A stretch of 64,000 bases of DNA. Origin: Leptodactylus fallax. Its lineage: Eukaryota > Chordata > Amphibia > Anura > Leptodactylidae. The position numbers and the translations under genes are program-made. Positions 11,601-25,190 of the stretch are shown in pieces (position 1 is the first letter of the stretch; the number at the start of each line of letters is the position of its first letter). The notes beneath the pieces are model-generated. The model saw only the letters and a program-made list of their open reading frames with translations, did no database searches and had not been told where the DNA came from. The stretch spans positions 4,650,001-4,714,000 of the forward strand of contig CAMRHE010000115.1 of the NCBI GenBank assembly GCA_947044405.1, read 5' to 3'.

Positions 11601-11606
11601 ACCTTA

Positions 11607-13243
<1,637 letters not shown>

Positions 13244-13399
13244 TATATGTGTGCGTTTGTCTGCCTGATTTGTTTCCAATCACAAACCCTGGCCAAGTCC
13301 TTGGCGGCTTCTGATGTCATTCAAAAGACGGGAAAAGATCTGAAGAGAATGTCACGGTACTGTGGGATGACGCAAAGTGGAGAACTCAGAATATAATGG

Positions 13400-13770
13400 C
13401 AGTTCATGGGTGGCAAACCACAAAAATTTGGGGTTTGGCCAAGCCTGAAATTTTTGGAAAATTTGTAACAAACCCGGCTCATTACAAAACGGTTCACTCA
13501 TCCCTACTCATTAGTTGTCCTCAAATGTGAAAAGCACGCGCTGTGATTAGGCCCCAGCGTCATTACGCGGCCGCACCCCATGTGACCGCTGAGGATCAAT
13601 CACAGGCCTCAGCAGCGACGTCAGAAGTGGACCTGAAGATGCTGAAGACGGCAGGATGGAGCGAGAATGCCAAGAAAAGGTAAGGCAAGGTAAGTATGAA
13701 TATTTGTTATTTTTAATCAATTTCCCTGGGCCTCCGATTAGCACCGAAGCGGAGGGGGCTGTTGGTAGCA
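13400..13770. repeat. MITE-derived dispersed sequence
   Basis: Contains 'gtttggccaagcctgaaat' and 'gttcactcatccctactcat', phrases seen in other hAT-like ends of the window. It also has the 'ccctgggcctccgatta' block that precedes the minisatellite and recurs in the 5873-6932 and 46750-47576 MITEs. Non-coding. Confidence 0.45.
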
Positions 13771-14460
13771 TATAATACTGGGTGGGGGCCACTGTGGAGC
13801 ATATAATACTGGGTGGGGGCCACTATAGAGCATATACTACTGGGTGGGGGCCACTGTAGAGCATATAATACTGGGTTGGGGGCACTGTAGAGCATATAAT
13901 AATGGGTGGGGGCCACTGTAGAGCATATAATACAGGGTGCGGGCCACTGTAGAGCATATAATACTGGTTGGGGGCCACTGTAGAGCATATACTACTGGGT
14001 GGGGCCACTGTAGAGCATATACTACTGGGTGGGGGGGTGGGGGCCACTGTGGGGGGCATATAATACTGTGTGTGGGCCACTGTGGGGAGCATATAATACC
14101 AGGTGGGGCCCACTGTGGGGGGCATATAATACTGTGTGTGAGCCACTGTGGGGAGCATATAATACGGTGTGTGGGCCACTGTGGGGAGCATATAATATCA
14201 GGTGGTGCCCACTGTGGGGGGCATATAATACTGGGTGGGGACCACTGCGGGGACCATATAATACAGGGTGGAGGCCACTGTGTGGAGCATATTATACTGT
14301 GTGGGGCCACTGTGGGGAGCATATTATACTGTGTGGGGGGAGCAATGTAGAGCATATAATGCTGTATGGGGGCCACTGTGGAGCATATAATGCTGTGTAG
14401 GGGCCACTGTCGAGCATATAATACTATCTGGGGCCACTGTTGAGCATATTGTACTGTTTG
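13771..14460. repeat. 31-33-bp minisatellite, about 21 units
   Basis: Tandem units of the form 'gagcatataatactgggtg' plus 'ggggccactgta'. The early units are 31 bp; later ones gain a few G's ('ccactgtggggagcatataa'). Because 31 is not a multiple of 3, long open frames occur on both strands with repeating YYML- or GAYNT-like motifs. These are products of the repeat, not genes. Single to few units of the same sequence exist in the MITEs at 5990-6165 and 47395-47480, so the array probably arose by expansion inside a MITE copy. Confidence 0.9.
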
Positions 14461-14469
14461 TTGACCCGT

Positions 14470-15236
14470 AAGTACATTGGTGCAGATCCTGACTAATATT
14501 TAGACAGTGTAAACCTGGTACAAGACACATATCAGGTACAATTTGAGCCAGAATTCTGGTATGTTTAGCTTAGTATTGTAAATTAATCTAAAATAATGAA
14601 CGTTTAGTATAGTTGGTAGGTTTTTTTTTTTACATTTACAGAAGCATATGTTTAATTTGATTTAATTCCAAGTATATTTTTATGATTATTTGTTCAATGT
14701 ACATAATAATTTACCATAAAAGCTTAAAACACTACATTAAAAATTGCACATACTGTACAAAAAAGGAGAGAAAAAATGTTCCTAATCTGCCTGCTTTACC
14801 TGACACATCTTGAAGAGCCAAAGACAGAAATTAGTAATTACTCGCAATATGGCTCTGAACATGCATGTGATCCTAGTCATTTTCATCACCACATGAGCAC
14901 ATGTCATTTTTCTTCTACGCCTGACAAACCCCAAAGAAAATCTAAGAACAAGGTTGAGTTTTGACTTTGATGCCGGAGAAGTACAAAAATGTATATTCTG
15001 TACTAATAACCTGAAACAAATTTATAGAAAATATCTGCTCAGATTTGTCAGCTGGTGGAGATTTTAGAAATCTACATTATAATCAATATCTTGTGCGCTC
15101 CATTAATATGGAGACAGGCAAAGTGTGTATTACTGTAGTATTAGTTTTTTGCATGTATGCTACAAATTGCACTAGAATTTTGGAGCATTTTCAATAGTAA
15201 ATTTGCCTCACTGGAGTCATGTTTAGGAATATGTAA
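14470..15236. other. No gene or recognised element
   Basis: AT-rich. The frame at 14776-14964 has no recognisable domain or context. Confidence 0.4.
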
Positions 15237-15846
15237 GGATAAGTTCACACTGGAAAAATGAAGAGGAATTCCTCTTCAGGCTAAGGTCCCAAGTAGTGGT
15301 CCGCAGCAAAAAAGCACTGCGGGAAAAACCGTGGCAGCTACACATCACGGTTTTCCCCGCAGTGATTTTCACAGGAAATCCGCAGAGATTTCCTCTGCGG
15401 ACTTTGTGCTTCCATTATACCTATAGGGAAACCACCGGAGTGCCGTAGGTATAATTGACATGCTGTGATTTCCAAAACCGCGGTGGTTTTGGAAATCGCA
15501 GCATGTCCATTGCGCGTATTTTTCCACAAGGTGTGGGTGGGATTCGCTAGAATTCCATCTACCTTGCAGTGACTGTAAAACACAGCATTTTTTTCTGAAA
15601 CATTTATGCCACCTGGATCCCCGGCCTCATTCTCCACCTATTTATTCGTTCACGGGATTGCCAGATGAATGAGCCTAATCGGCAGTGACTTCTGAGCCGT
15701 GGACTTTTTTCCGCATCCTGCTGCGATCTTTGCCTTCCATTGAAAACAATGGGAGGAAAATTCGGGTTGGAATCTGCCATGGATTCGAGGGTGGAATCCT
15801 CCCCCAATTCCACTACACATCCCTCCGTGTGAACGTACCCTAATAC
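15237..15846. repeat. Composite MITE (one fold-back element apparently inside another)
   Basis: The outer ends 'aagttcacactgg' and 'cgtgtgaacgtaccctaat' are inverted repeats of the GTTCACAC type. The interior from about 15278 contains a different fold-back family with 'aaggtcccaagtagtgg', a central 'tttccaaaaccgcggtgg' palindrome, and 'cctatagggaaacc' blocks also seen at 18945-19192 and 27000-27320. No coding potential. Confidence 0.5.
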
Positions 15847-15849
15847 CGT

Positions 15850-16515
15850 GCCTTTAAGTGCTGCCATTACTGTACATAACTATAGTTTATTTAATAGTCA
15901 ATGGTTTGTCACCAATTTTATTCAATAAAGACCAATAAGCATGGCACTGGAGAAGTACAGCTTTAAACACCATGACTAGTGGGAAACTCCATGGTCAGTA
16001 GCAGCATCCATGAGCACACATAGGTACAGGGATGCCACTTTCCTCACATGAACCTAGTGGCTATTTCCATTGAAGAGATTGTGCAGAGTTGGGCATATGT
16101 TGTCAGCAGTGACAGTCCCCTATGCTATTGCTAAGCTGGAGTATTTGGTTATTTTGGCTATAGCCAATATCATTAGTAATCTGAGACTGGCACTACAGGT
16201 GTTTAGTCTGTACAGTCAGATGCCATAGACATCCCTTGTGGATGTTACATCTGGAGGCTGCAAATTAGAACCCAAATTTTCAGTTCTTTTGGCGGCTCTG
16301 CACTACTACTACACCCCTGCATCAGGTAAGGATTATAATTGTTGCACCACAAAAAGAAATACCACTATTGCCATTTGACCTGCACTGACATTGGTAAGTT
16401 TCCCTATTAGCAATATTTAAGGATCTCTTCGGAAAAAAATATTGATTCTTGAGTGAACTTTCTTTTCTGTACTGCCGTTTCCACTGTATACACTTGTGAC
16501 TCACTTGTACCACTC
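15850..16515. other. No gene or recognised element
   Basis: Unique-looking sequence with no supported feature; the minus-strand frame at 16322-16513 has no domain. Confidence 0.35.
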
Positions 16516-16806
16516 TGGTGATGTCCTATCCATAGGATCAACAGGGATCTGATGGTCATTACCTCTGCAGATCAGCTGTTACCCCATGCTGCTATAAGGT
16601 GCAGTACTCACTCTCCATATTTTTAATAGTGCCTGGAGTGAGTAGTGCAGAGGTTGTCCCACTCAAGTCTATGGGACAACCTTTGCAGTACTCACTACAT
16701 ACAGGTATGGCCAAACATCTGATCTGCAGAGGTTCTGACAATAGGAACCCTGCTGATCCTATGGATAGGACATCAATTTTAAAAAGCTGGATAATCCCTT
16801 TAAAAA
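16516..16806. repeat. Fold-back repeat, 'gatcctatggatagg' family
   Basis: The left part 'gtcctatccataggatcaac' and right part 'gctgatcctatggatagg' are inverted repeats, as are 'gcagtactcact' on each side. It ends in 'ataatccctttaaa', the TTTAAAGGG-type terminus common to several MITEs here. The arms are about 110 bp and imperfect. Confidence 0.5.
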
Positions 16807-16837
16807 TCTCAGGATCTATAAGGGTCCCATAGATCAG

Positions 16838-16975
16838 ACCATGGGCATAGCTATAGTGGTAGCAGTCGCTATGGGGCCCCAAAGTTCTCTGAGAGATAAA
16901 ATATACCACCATTTTAAATGGCACAAGGTAGATATTGGGGCACAGGAGCTTCAAGTTACACCTCTGGGTCAGACT
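16838..16975. repeat. Dispersed repeat 'gggcatagctatagtgg'
   Basis: Contains 'ggcatagctatagtggtagc', 'ccattttaaatggcacaagg' and 'ggggcacaggagcttcaagt', which recur with changes at about 18610-18710, 9040-9150 and 47985-48140 (inverted or partial). A non-coding interspersed element, probably a hAT-type MITE with a CAG-GGGCATAACTA-like end. Confidence 0.45.
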
Positions 16976-17020
16976 CCCATGATGATATTCTTATAACATA
17001 AAAAGCCAATACCCCTTTAA

Positions 17021-17247
17021 GGCTAAAGCCCCATGTTGTGGAAACGCAGCTTTTTTTGGATGCAGATTTTGTTGCGGTTTTTTGAGCCAAAGCCAGGAGT
17101 GGATTGAGCAGACGGTAGAAGTATAAGAGCTTCCTATACTGTATATTTCCCATTCCTTTTGTAGCCATTGTTGGCTTTGGCTCAAAAAACCGCAACAAAA
17201 TCTGCAACAAAAAAAAGCTGCGTTTCCGCAACGTGGGGCCGTAGCCT
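17021..17247. mobile_element. Fold-back MITE, AGGCTAAAG...CCGTAGCCT
   Basis: The ends 'aggctaaagccccatgttg' and 'caacgtggggccgtagcct' are inverted repeats, flanked by TTAA-rich sequence, and nearly the whole 227 bp folds on itself ('gagccaaagccaggagtgg' against 'ttggctttggctc'). A TTA/TAA target duplication is consistent with a Harbinger-type MITE. Related copies lie at 1-115, 2095-2432 and 26517-26975. Confidence 0.65.
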
Positions 17248-17249
17248 TA

Positions 17250-18440
17250 ATGACAAAAGTTAACTGGAAAGTCTACCATTGTGGTATTTTACATGCTTGT
17301 AGGCCTAACTATCCTCATTTAGACTATACATATCTTATATTCTACATGGGGTGGGGATTTATTTAACTACCTTAGAAAACACAAAAAGGAATAACTCACC
17401 TCCAATGAGAGACAAGTTGGTGTGCATGAATGGGGTAGACAAAGAACGTTCATTGTCCAGAAGACAATCGAAACGCTTTATACTGTCACGGTGTAACAAT
17501 GGGAACCACAATAAGCATACTTTATTTGAGATAGCGCTATCAAAGACCAGATTTCTGTTTCACCGCAGATTTACTGTACGTGCTTCGGCTCATGTAGTTT
17601 TATCAAAGGATACATCACCACTGCGAGAAACTATGGAAAAATATCTGCCATTCATCAAAATTACTGAATGAGACTTTTCCTACACATCACTCGTGCCAAT
17701 AAAAAGCAATGCAAAGTTAATTTCTTTCTACCTCCCGCTATTTTTCCTGGAAAAAAAAATTCCCCAGTTAAGAAAATGAAAATGTGACATTTTAGTTATG
17801 TTATATTGTGGTAGGTGATTAATTGTTATTAATAGTCGCGGAGTCTGCTGGGGATGTATTTAAGTCATTACCAATGAATGCATAATAAAACAGGTACTAA
17901 GGGATGGCAGGTGCTGCCTGATCTAATAGAAGAGGATAAAGACGCTGCAGACATATAGAAGATTATACTAGGAATTGCTACATACCAGTCCTCTAATACA
18001 GGTTTATTGGCTGCATGTATGGAAATGCTTGGGTTGAACAGGGTTAAAAAAACATGGCTGCTTGTTTCAGAAGCAATGGTACACCTGTCAATGGTTAATG
18101 TCTAGCAATACAGTTTATTGTGGGATTGGAACTGAGCTGCAATAACACATACAACCTGTGCACAAGTATGGCACTGTTTTCAGAATAGAGCACCTGTATT
18201 TTTCTGATCCTGTATAACCCCTTTTATTAAGTACTTCCACTTTAATACTTATGCAGGAAAGTATTTCAGATTCTCCCTCATTGCCATAGGAATCTATTAT
18301 TAGAATATAGTCTATTTTAATATTGATAGATCGGTCCATATATAGTGGTACTACTGTATATAAATGTCTGTAGGCAACAGTGAAGTATGATGGAGGTTCC
18401 TTGCAAATTTGGGGATGCATTTTAGCAAATAGGGTTAGGT
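17250..18440. other. No gene or recognised element
   Basis: The frame at 17351-17671 (106 codons) begins 'atggggtggg...' and has no recognisable domain. Nothing else is supported. Confidence 0.35.
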
Positions 18441-18944
18441 ATTTGGTCAGAATTTATAGTGTATTCAATAGTAAAACATACAGGCAGATATTTATCCACC
18501 ATGGACCGCCATCAGAGAGGCATTTAATAGGCTCCAAACAGCGGGTGTAGCAGCAGCAGTTCCTATCAGTCCTTGGATCCTGAGGGGTCTCCAAAGGTCC
18601 CTTGGCAGCACTAAATATAACACTATTCTAAATGGTACAAGGTAGGCAGGGAGTCTCATTACAGATTGTACATTGGGGCCAAGGAGCTTCATGTTATGAC
18701 TTTAGCTCCAAAATTATTCTACAACTGGACAACGATTTCAGACATACAGCCAATGTCATTAACAACTATGTTAAGAATGAAGAACATGGAGTCACAAATA
18801 AATCAGAAAAATGACAAGAAATATACTAAGGACTAGGACGTGGTGAAAATGTCCAATAATATAAGAACCATAAAAAAAAGACTTCATCCCAAAAATAATA
18901 TGAATATATAAAATAGTTATTGTTGAGATTATTGATAATACAGG
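18441..18944. repeat. Dispersed MITE-like repeat fragment
   Basis: The part 18600-18710 ('ttctaaatggtacaaggtag', 'ttggggccaaggagcttcat') matches the 16838-16975 repeat. The remainder is AT-rich and unassigned. Confidence 0.4.
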
Positions 18945-19192
18945 TTAAGGCCGGGGGCCCCACTTGACCCATCCACACATTGCAGAAGAATCCGCACAGC
19001 GGACACGCTGCGATTTCCAAAACTGTTGCGGTTTTGGAAACCGCAGCATGTCAGTTATACCTACGGAAATGCCAGCGGTTTCCCTATACGTATAGTGGAA
19101 GCATGCCGGAAAAACCGCGATGCGCTTTCACCTCGTTTTTTACCACAGCTCTTTTTTACTGCAGCCTGCTATGTGGGGTCTTAGCCTAAAAA
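18945..19192. repeat. Fold-back MITE, 'ttccaaaac-gttttggaa' family
   Basis: The terminal blocks 'taaggccgggggccccactt' and 'gtggggtcttagcct' form inverted repeats, with the internal palindrome 'tttccaaaactgttgcggtt' plus 'ttggaaaccgcagcatgtc'. It shares its interior with 15278-15560 and 27000-27320. Confidence 0.6.
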
Positions 19193-19459
19193 TTACAGTG
19201 ATGTGGGTAGCATCCACAGGACAGACACAAACATAACATATGTATTATCTCCACAAAATCCATATAGAGAATATATAATCCAAAATGGCAATAATATCCC
19301 ATAATTGCATGTACTATGACATGTAACATCAAAACCCATATATATCAGCAATTCCATTATACAACCAAAGGTGGAAATTACCAAGAAAATTCAATTTACT
19401 TAATAATGTCCTTGGATGACGCCAGCCCCAATACGCGTTTCAGCTCTGCCTTCTTTTGG

Positions 19460-19526
19460 GGGTATTTTTGAATGTATTCCTACTTTGCAGCATTTTTTCC
19501 ACACCTAAAACCTTTGCACAGTACTG
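19460..19526. repeat. Solo Tc1-type terminal repeat
   Basis: Ends 'cctttgcacagtactg' followed by TA (19527-19528), nearly the same as the end of the Tc1 relic at 34365-34728. Only this end is present. Confidence 0.5.
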
Positions 19527-20209
19527 TAGCTAAGACATTGTTTGATTTATATAATCTGATATATAATTTATGATGAAACAACTATAATTATGATTTTCCC
19601 CTTATTTTTTCCGCTGTTTATCCCAGTTTGACTATGTTTTGTTTATTATAGTGTTGGGCTACATAATAGTTCCAGACATCTTAGTTTGTCAGGAATTTCT
19701 CAGGAACCTTGATAATAACAGCAAACCAGGAAAAGAATATTATTATTAGAGATGAGCAAATTTCTCAAAAGTTCGATTCTGCAGTTCGATTCGAAGTTCC
19801 AAAAAAATTTGCTTCGATCCGAATTAATTTGCGGCAAAAAACACCTATTTCCTAGCTTCAGAGAGCCTGTATAGTGGTGTAGAACAATGTGCCTTGCAGT
19901 AACACTCATAGGGAGCCTACTGTGGTAGTCAAACAATAGTGTGAGTCCGAATGACACGCACATGACAGGCTTCGCTCTTAGAACCACTGCACACTTCACT
20001 TATTTGGACAGTTACGGGACCAAAACTGACCAACTAACTCAAGTGTGAACCCAGCCTTACAGTCCAAGTTAGTGCCAGGTAGAAAGAACCGTGCAGAGGC
20101 CCAACATCCTACTGCAGCATGAAAGAGCACACTCTTTTTACACCCTCATCTGCAGATTCCACATAGATGTCTACAGAGTGGCAAGGCGGCATAATGTGGA
20201 GGTGGCAGC

Positions 20210-20455
20210 AGCATGAGGATGCCATACAGTGACCCAGTGGCAGCGGCATTAGGAGGACATACAGTGACCCAGCAGTGGTAGCGGCATGAGGAGTACACAG
20301 AGTGACCCTGTGGCAGCAGCATGAGGAGATCATACAGTGATCCGGTGGCAGCGGCATGAGGAGGACACAGAGTGATCCAGTAGGAAGCAGCATGAGGAGG
20401 ACAAACAGTGACACAGTGAGAAGCAACATGAGGAGGACATACAGTGACCCAGTTC
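20210..20455. repeat. 36-bp minisatellite within the hAT element
   Basis: About seven degenerate units containing 'gcagcatgaggaggacat' and 'acagtgacccagtgg'. The open minus-strand frames across it (repeating C-P-P-H or V-L-L-M patterns) follow from the repeat and are not genes. Confidence 0.8.
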
Positions 20456-20545
20456 CTCCCCTGTGTGACTTTGTTCGCCAAGGCAAACGAGGTGTAGAAC
20501 AGCGTGACACCGCTGTGCCCTGCACATGTGGTATGCTGGGGGAAC
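20448..20545. repeat. Inverted copy of hAT internal sequence
   Basis: This stretch ('cctcccctgtgtgactttg', then 'cgtgacaccgctgtgccctg') is the reverse complement, with mismatches, of 23320-23414 inside the transposase region. It suggests that part of the coding region was copied in inverse orientation to the 5' side of the element. Confidence 0.6.
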
Positions 20546-21206
20546 ATACACCTTATTTAAAGGTGTTTATTAGTGTGGAAACCCATAAGGAGGACCATAT
20601 TCACCATTTTGTTCTCAGTATAAAGTTGCAGGCCATTTATCAATACAGTATTGTCAATAATTAAATAATTCTGAGCTACAAATCTCTTCCTTTATCACGC
20701 TTTTTTTAAAGGTGTTCATTAGTGGGGAAAGAGATAAGGGGCATATTTGTCGTTCTCTTCAAAGTAGAAAATAACAGGCCTTTTTGCCCTTTGCAATTAC
20801 GTTTTTTCATCGAACAGTATGTCAGACCTAGAAGCGAGAGGCCATGCACAGTGGAGGGACGCAGGCCTAAATGTTTCTGGCGCAGGCACAGGTCGCAGCA
20901 GAGTAAGGGGGTGTGGCAGCAGGGGTCAGTTACAGAGGCCTGAGCTCCCAGTGTCAAGTAGCGGTCGTGTCTTGACCAGCAACCCAACGGTTGTAGACTG
21001 GTTGACACGGTCATCCCATTCATTCCAAGTCACATCAGACACCCCTAGCCAAGAGTCTGTGGGTTCGTCAGGCACAACCCTTAGTTGGCATGGCCCAGCA
21101 GCAGGCCCTGTGCCCTCATCTGTCCTCAACCTGCCTCTGTCCTTTTCTGTTCCCTCAGCTAGAGAAGCACTTTATGCTGTTGGCTCAGATCCACTGTACA
21201 GTGAGG

Positions 21207-22088
21207 AGGAGGTATTATTATTTATATTTATTATTATTGTTTATTTATATAGCACCATTAATTCCATGGTGCTTTACATCTGAGGGTTAACATACGGTAC
21301 ACAAGATATACAAAACAGATAACACTAACAGTGACCAACTGAGACAGCGGGATACAGGGATCTGCCCGCAAGGGCTTACAATCTATGAGGGAAGAGAGAT
21401 AGAGACAAAAGGTGGGGGTAGAGGCTGTTCAGGTGGTGGTATGGAGACAGTAGTGTTATTGGAGGTTGTAGGCCTTCCTGAATAGGTGAGTCTTCAGGGC
21501 TTTCTTGAAGCTTGTGATTGTGGGGGTCAGTCTTATGTGTCATGGTAATGAGTTCAAGAGTATGGGGGATGCACGAGAGAAGTCTTGGAGATGGTTGTGT
21601 GAAGAGCGGATAAGAGCAGAGCGGAGTAGGAGGTCTTTGGAGGATCGGAGGTTACATGCGGGCAGGTAGCGGGAGATTAAGTCGGAGATATATGGAGAGG
21701 ACAGGTTATGGATGGCTTTGTATGTCAGCGTTAGTAATATGAACTCTATTCACTGGGCAACGGGTAGCCAGTGAAGGGATTGGCAGAGGGGAGCGGCCAA
21801 AGAAGAAAGTGGGGCGAGGTGTATTAAGTGAGCGGCGCAATTTAAGGTGGACTGGACGGGGGCGAGAGTATTTGATGGGAGTCCATGGAGAAGGTTTTAC
21901 AGTAGTCTAAGCGGGAGATTATGAGGGCATGGACTAGCATCTTTGTAGTTTCTGGGGTGAGGAAGGAGCGGATTCGATGGATGTTCTTGATTTGGAGGCA
22001 GCAGGAGGTGTTGAGGATTTGGATGTGCGGCTTGAAGGATAGGTCATCTAAGGTTATCCCAAGGCAGCGGATCCATGGGACTGGGGTA
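21207..22088 (-). mobile_element. L2/CR1-like LINE 3' fragment inserted in the hAT
   Basis: Read on the minus strand, the 22088 end gives a reverse-transcriptase C-terminal tract typical of L2/CR1-clade LINEs: an LG-T-DDLSFKPHI block, then IRSFLT and the SRLDYCK motif at about 21890-21930. Stops follow. The low-coordinate end is the tail, 'attccatggtgctttacatc' preceded by (ATT)n at about 21207-21242. It is 5'-truncated with no clear target duplication, which is common for L2-type insertions. Confidence 0.7.
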
Positions 22089-22489
22089 AGTGTAGAGGAC
22101 AGTCAGCAGCTACTGCTCAGCCAAGATCTGGAGGAGAAATCCGCCGCTTCCTCCGGTAGGCGGGCAAGTAGTGATGAGGAGAGTGGCGTGGGAGCTGGTG
22201 TTGAGGAGGACATCAGTGAACTGCAGACTGTAGTGGATGACGATGTAGCCGATCGTAATTGGGAGGGGCTTCAACGTCATCAGGGTAAGAGGGTTGCAGC
22301 TTGCGCATGAGGCAGCGGGGGGAGTCAGCAGGGTGGCAGCAGTGTGAGGTCGGGAGCTAAATGTGCCCAGGGTAGACCACCTACTTCGCAGCAGCCTACC
22401 TGCCCGGAAAGCAGTAGTGCAGGGGTTCACGGAAGCAGTGGTGGTAGCAGTCAGTTATTGCGGAGTGTTGGGGGTAAAATCACCTACTT

Positions 22490-25190
22490 GGCAGTGTGGC
22501 AGTTTTTTAGTAAACCCACCGGTGGAGGTCAACATGGCCATATGTTCAATCAGTGGGCAGAAGGTGAAGCGTGGCTAGGGTGCCACCACAGCCCTGCATC
22601 AACATATGCAGCGTCACCATAAAGTGGCCTGGGAGAACTGTGGCTCCAATGTGGTGGTCCAGCCTGCCGCAGCAACTGCTGCAGCACCCAGTGGCAAGCA
22701 CCCCATTTCAGGCAGTCAAGACTCCACCACCTCAGCCAAAGAAAGTTGTGTGTCCTTCCTATCATCTGCTGGTCATGATGCTCCTGCTCCTCCTCCTAGT
22801 CAGTCATTGCATCAGCAATCCATCACAGAAGCGATTTCAAGGATACAACAGTATGCGTGCACTCATCCAACAATGCAGAAGCTAAACATTCTTCTGTCCA
22901 AGTTGCTGGTGCTGCAGTCCCTCCCTTTCCAAGTGGTGGACTCTGCACCTTTCAGAGAACTCATGGCTTGTGCCAAGCCGAGGTGGAAACTCCCAAGCCG
23001 TCATTTCTTTGCCAAAAAGGCAGTACCAGCCCTGCAAAAATATGTAGAGAAGAAGGTGGGCCAGTCTTTGAACCTGTCGGTGTCTGCCAAAGTGCATGGC
23101 AGCGCCGACGTGTGGAGCTGTAACTACGGTCATGGACAATATACAGTATGTCATGTACGGCCCACTGAGTTAATGTGGTGCCTGCCCAGACACACCAGCA
23201 ACTTAGACAGGTGATGCAGCATGAGCCTCCACGTTCTCACGCCGTTGGTCCTGCAACAATGTCAGCCTCATCCTCCACTGTCTCCTCAGCCTCCACTGCA
23301 GGGACAATTCACAGTGCTCCTGCAGCATAACACATGTGCAGGGCACAGCGGTGTAACGCTGTTCTACACCTTGTTTGCCTGGGCAAATGGAATCACACAG
23401 GGGAGGAACTACTCTGTGTCCTTCCTCAAGAAATCAAGTCCTGGCTTTCTCCGTGACACCTCAAAATCGGAACCATGGTGACCGACAACGGAAAGAACAT
23501 GGTGTAGACGCTTCATCAAGGAGAGCTGAGCCATGCGCTCTACATGGCGCACGTGTTCAATCTGGTTGTCAAGCGTTTCCTTAAGTGTTCCACCCATCTG
23601 CAAGACATCCTAAAAATGTCAAGGAAACTTTGCATGCACTTCAGCCACTCATACATCGCTAAGCACACCCTCCTTGAGCTGCAAAGGCAGAATGGCCTCC
23701 CACAACATAGCCTGATATGCAATGTTTCCATCCGTTGGAATTCCACCCTCCATATGTTGGATCGACTATATGAACAGAGAAAAGTCATAAACGATTTCTT
23801 TATGATCCAAGCAGACAGAGGTACTCCCCTGTGCACAGTTGTGCTACATTTACATACCCTGGCAGATTTTTTGTTTTTTTGGCCTTTTTTCAGAGAATAT
23901 GAATGATAACACAAAAACTTTTTCTCCACTCATGGTTAGTGGTTGGTTGAAGCCATTTATTGTCAAACTTCCGTGTTTTCTCTTTTTAAGTCATAATGAC
24001 AACCAAAAACATCAAAATGACCCTGTTTAAAAGTTCACATACCCCAGTTCTTAATACTGTGTATTGCCCCCTCTAACATCAATGACAGCTTGAAGTCTTT
24101 TGTGGTAGTTGTGGATGGTAAAACTGCCCATTCTTCTTGGCAAAAAGTCTCCAGTTCCTGTAAATTCCTGGGCTGTCTTGCATGTACTGCACACGTGAGA
24201 TTTCCCCAAAGTGGCTCAATGATATTGAGTTCAGGAGACTGAGATGGCCACTTCAGAACTTTCACTTTCTTCTGCTGTAGCCAATGACAGGTCAACTTGG
24301 CCTTGTGTTTTGGATCGTTGTCATGTTGGAACGTCCAAGTATGTCCCATGCGCAGCTTCCTGGCTGATTTGCCCCCAGTATTTGCTGATAACGTGCTGCA
24401 TTCATCTTTCCTTTAACTTTGACCAAGTTTCCTGTGCCTTTAGCAGAACTATAATTTTCACGTTAGCCAGTGGCAGCTTATGAGCGACACCTGCCGTTTG
24501 CTCATTCCCTTTGAGGAGGCCACTTTGTTAGTCAGTCGCCAGGACTACAGGATGAACAACGTCATTCCACTGATTCACATCCTGGAAAAGATGCTTTTCA
24601 GTCTGGCTGGTCAGGGGACTGGAGATGTGGCATCTACATTTTCACGGCCACATGAGCCCTGTGGGAGCTGAACTGGAGGAGGAGGAGGATGAGGAGGACA
24701 TTGGAGCAGAAACAATGTGTAGTGAAATGGGTGGAGAAGAGGAGCAGGAGCAACCAGAACAGCCAGAGGGAGATGAGGAGGATGAGGCAGATGAACCAGA
24801 CACACCGTGGCAGTATGCAGTAGAGATGGATGCAGGGAGTCCCTAGGAGTCACTTGCGCAAATGGCCCAAAGCATGCTGACTTCCTTGCGCAGTGACTGC
24901 CGAATTGTCACCATTCGGTAGAGGGATGACTACTGGCTCTCCACCATGTTAGACCCTCGCTACCAGGGAAAAATGGGGGCCTTTTTTACACCCGCTGAGA
25001 GGGAGGACAAACTGAACTACTATAGCGATATCCTATGTAGTAAGTTGACCGCTGCCTATCTGCGCCATCGTCCATCCACTGGCATGTCAGACCAGGGGGG
25101 CCTTGAGAGCTCAACTTGCACTGGCATGGCAGCTGTGGGAAGGGGTGAGGGTGGCAGGAGCAGTATCGGCTCCATCAGCACAATGTGAAA
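22490..25190 (+). pseudogene. Degenerate BED/hAT transposase
   Basis: Fragments in three frames line up in the order of a hAT transposase. A BED zinc finger spans about 22490-22625 (V-W-x-F-F, then Cys pair region, then H-x-H-M-x-x-H-H). An N-terminal RNase-H-like part follows (FRELMACAKPRWKLPSR at about 22955; TDNGKNM at about 23478). Then come HVFNLVVKRFLK (about 23550) and a helical insertion-domain part up to about 23830. After the Tc1 insertion the frame resumes at about 24462 (CRLLIPFEEAT, NNVIPLIHILE), and the dimerisation-proximal TMLDPRYQGK block is at 24946. Frameshifts and stops abound, so the gene is dead. It once encoded the nuclear enzyme that cut the surrounding terminal repeats. 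Confidence 0.8.
23846..24460 (-). mobile_element. Truncated Tc1 element inserted in the hAT pseudogene
   Basis: The minus-strand frame 24035-24349 reads as a Tc1 transposase C-terminal half: QHDNDPKH (second catalytic D), [16 protein letters not shown] (glutamate), then a variable tail. The low-coordinate end carries 'tttacataccctggcag' and an internal 'gttcacataccccag', as in Tc1 inverted repeats with inner direct repeats. The N-terminal half and the other end are missing. It is a different family from the two intact copies. Confidence 0.75.

Noticed and set aside
13713..14400. Long overlapping open frames on both strands (up to 179 codons) with repeated YYML or GAYNT motifs
   Set aside because: They follow from the 31-33-bp tandem unit being stop-poor in several frames; no protein family or context supports them.
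13771..14460. CRISPR-like array
   Set aside because: Units are contiguous without unique spacers, and the sequence is vertebrate nuclear DNA.
20109..20551. Minus-strand frames up to 138 codons
   Set aside because: They read through the 36-bp minisatellite in the hAT element and have no domain.
22110..22430. Several frames of 70-130 codons at the hAT 5' side
   Set aside because: They are out-of-phase pieces of the broken hAT element; only the BED and transposase fragments are meaningful.
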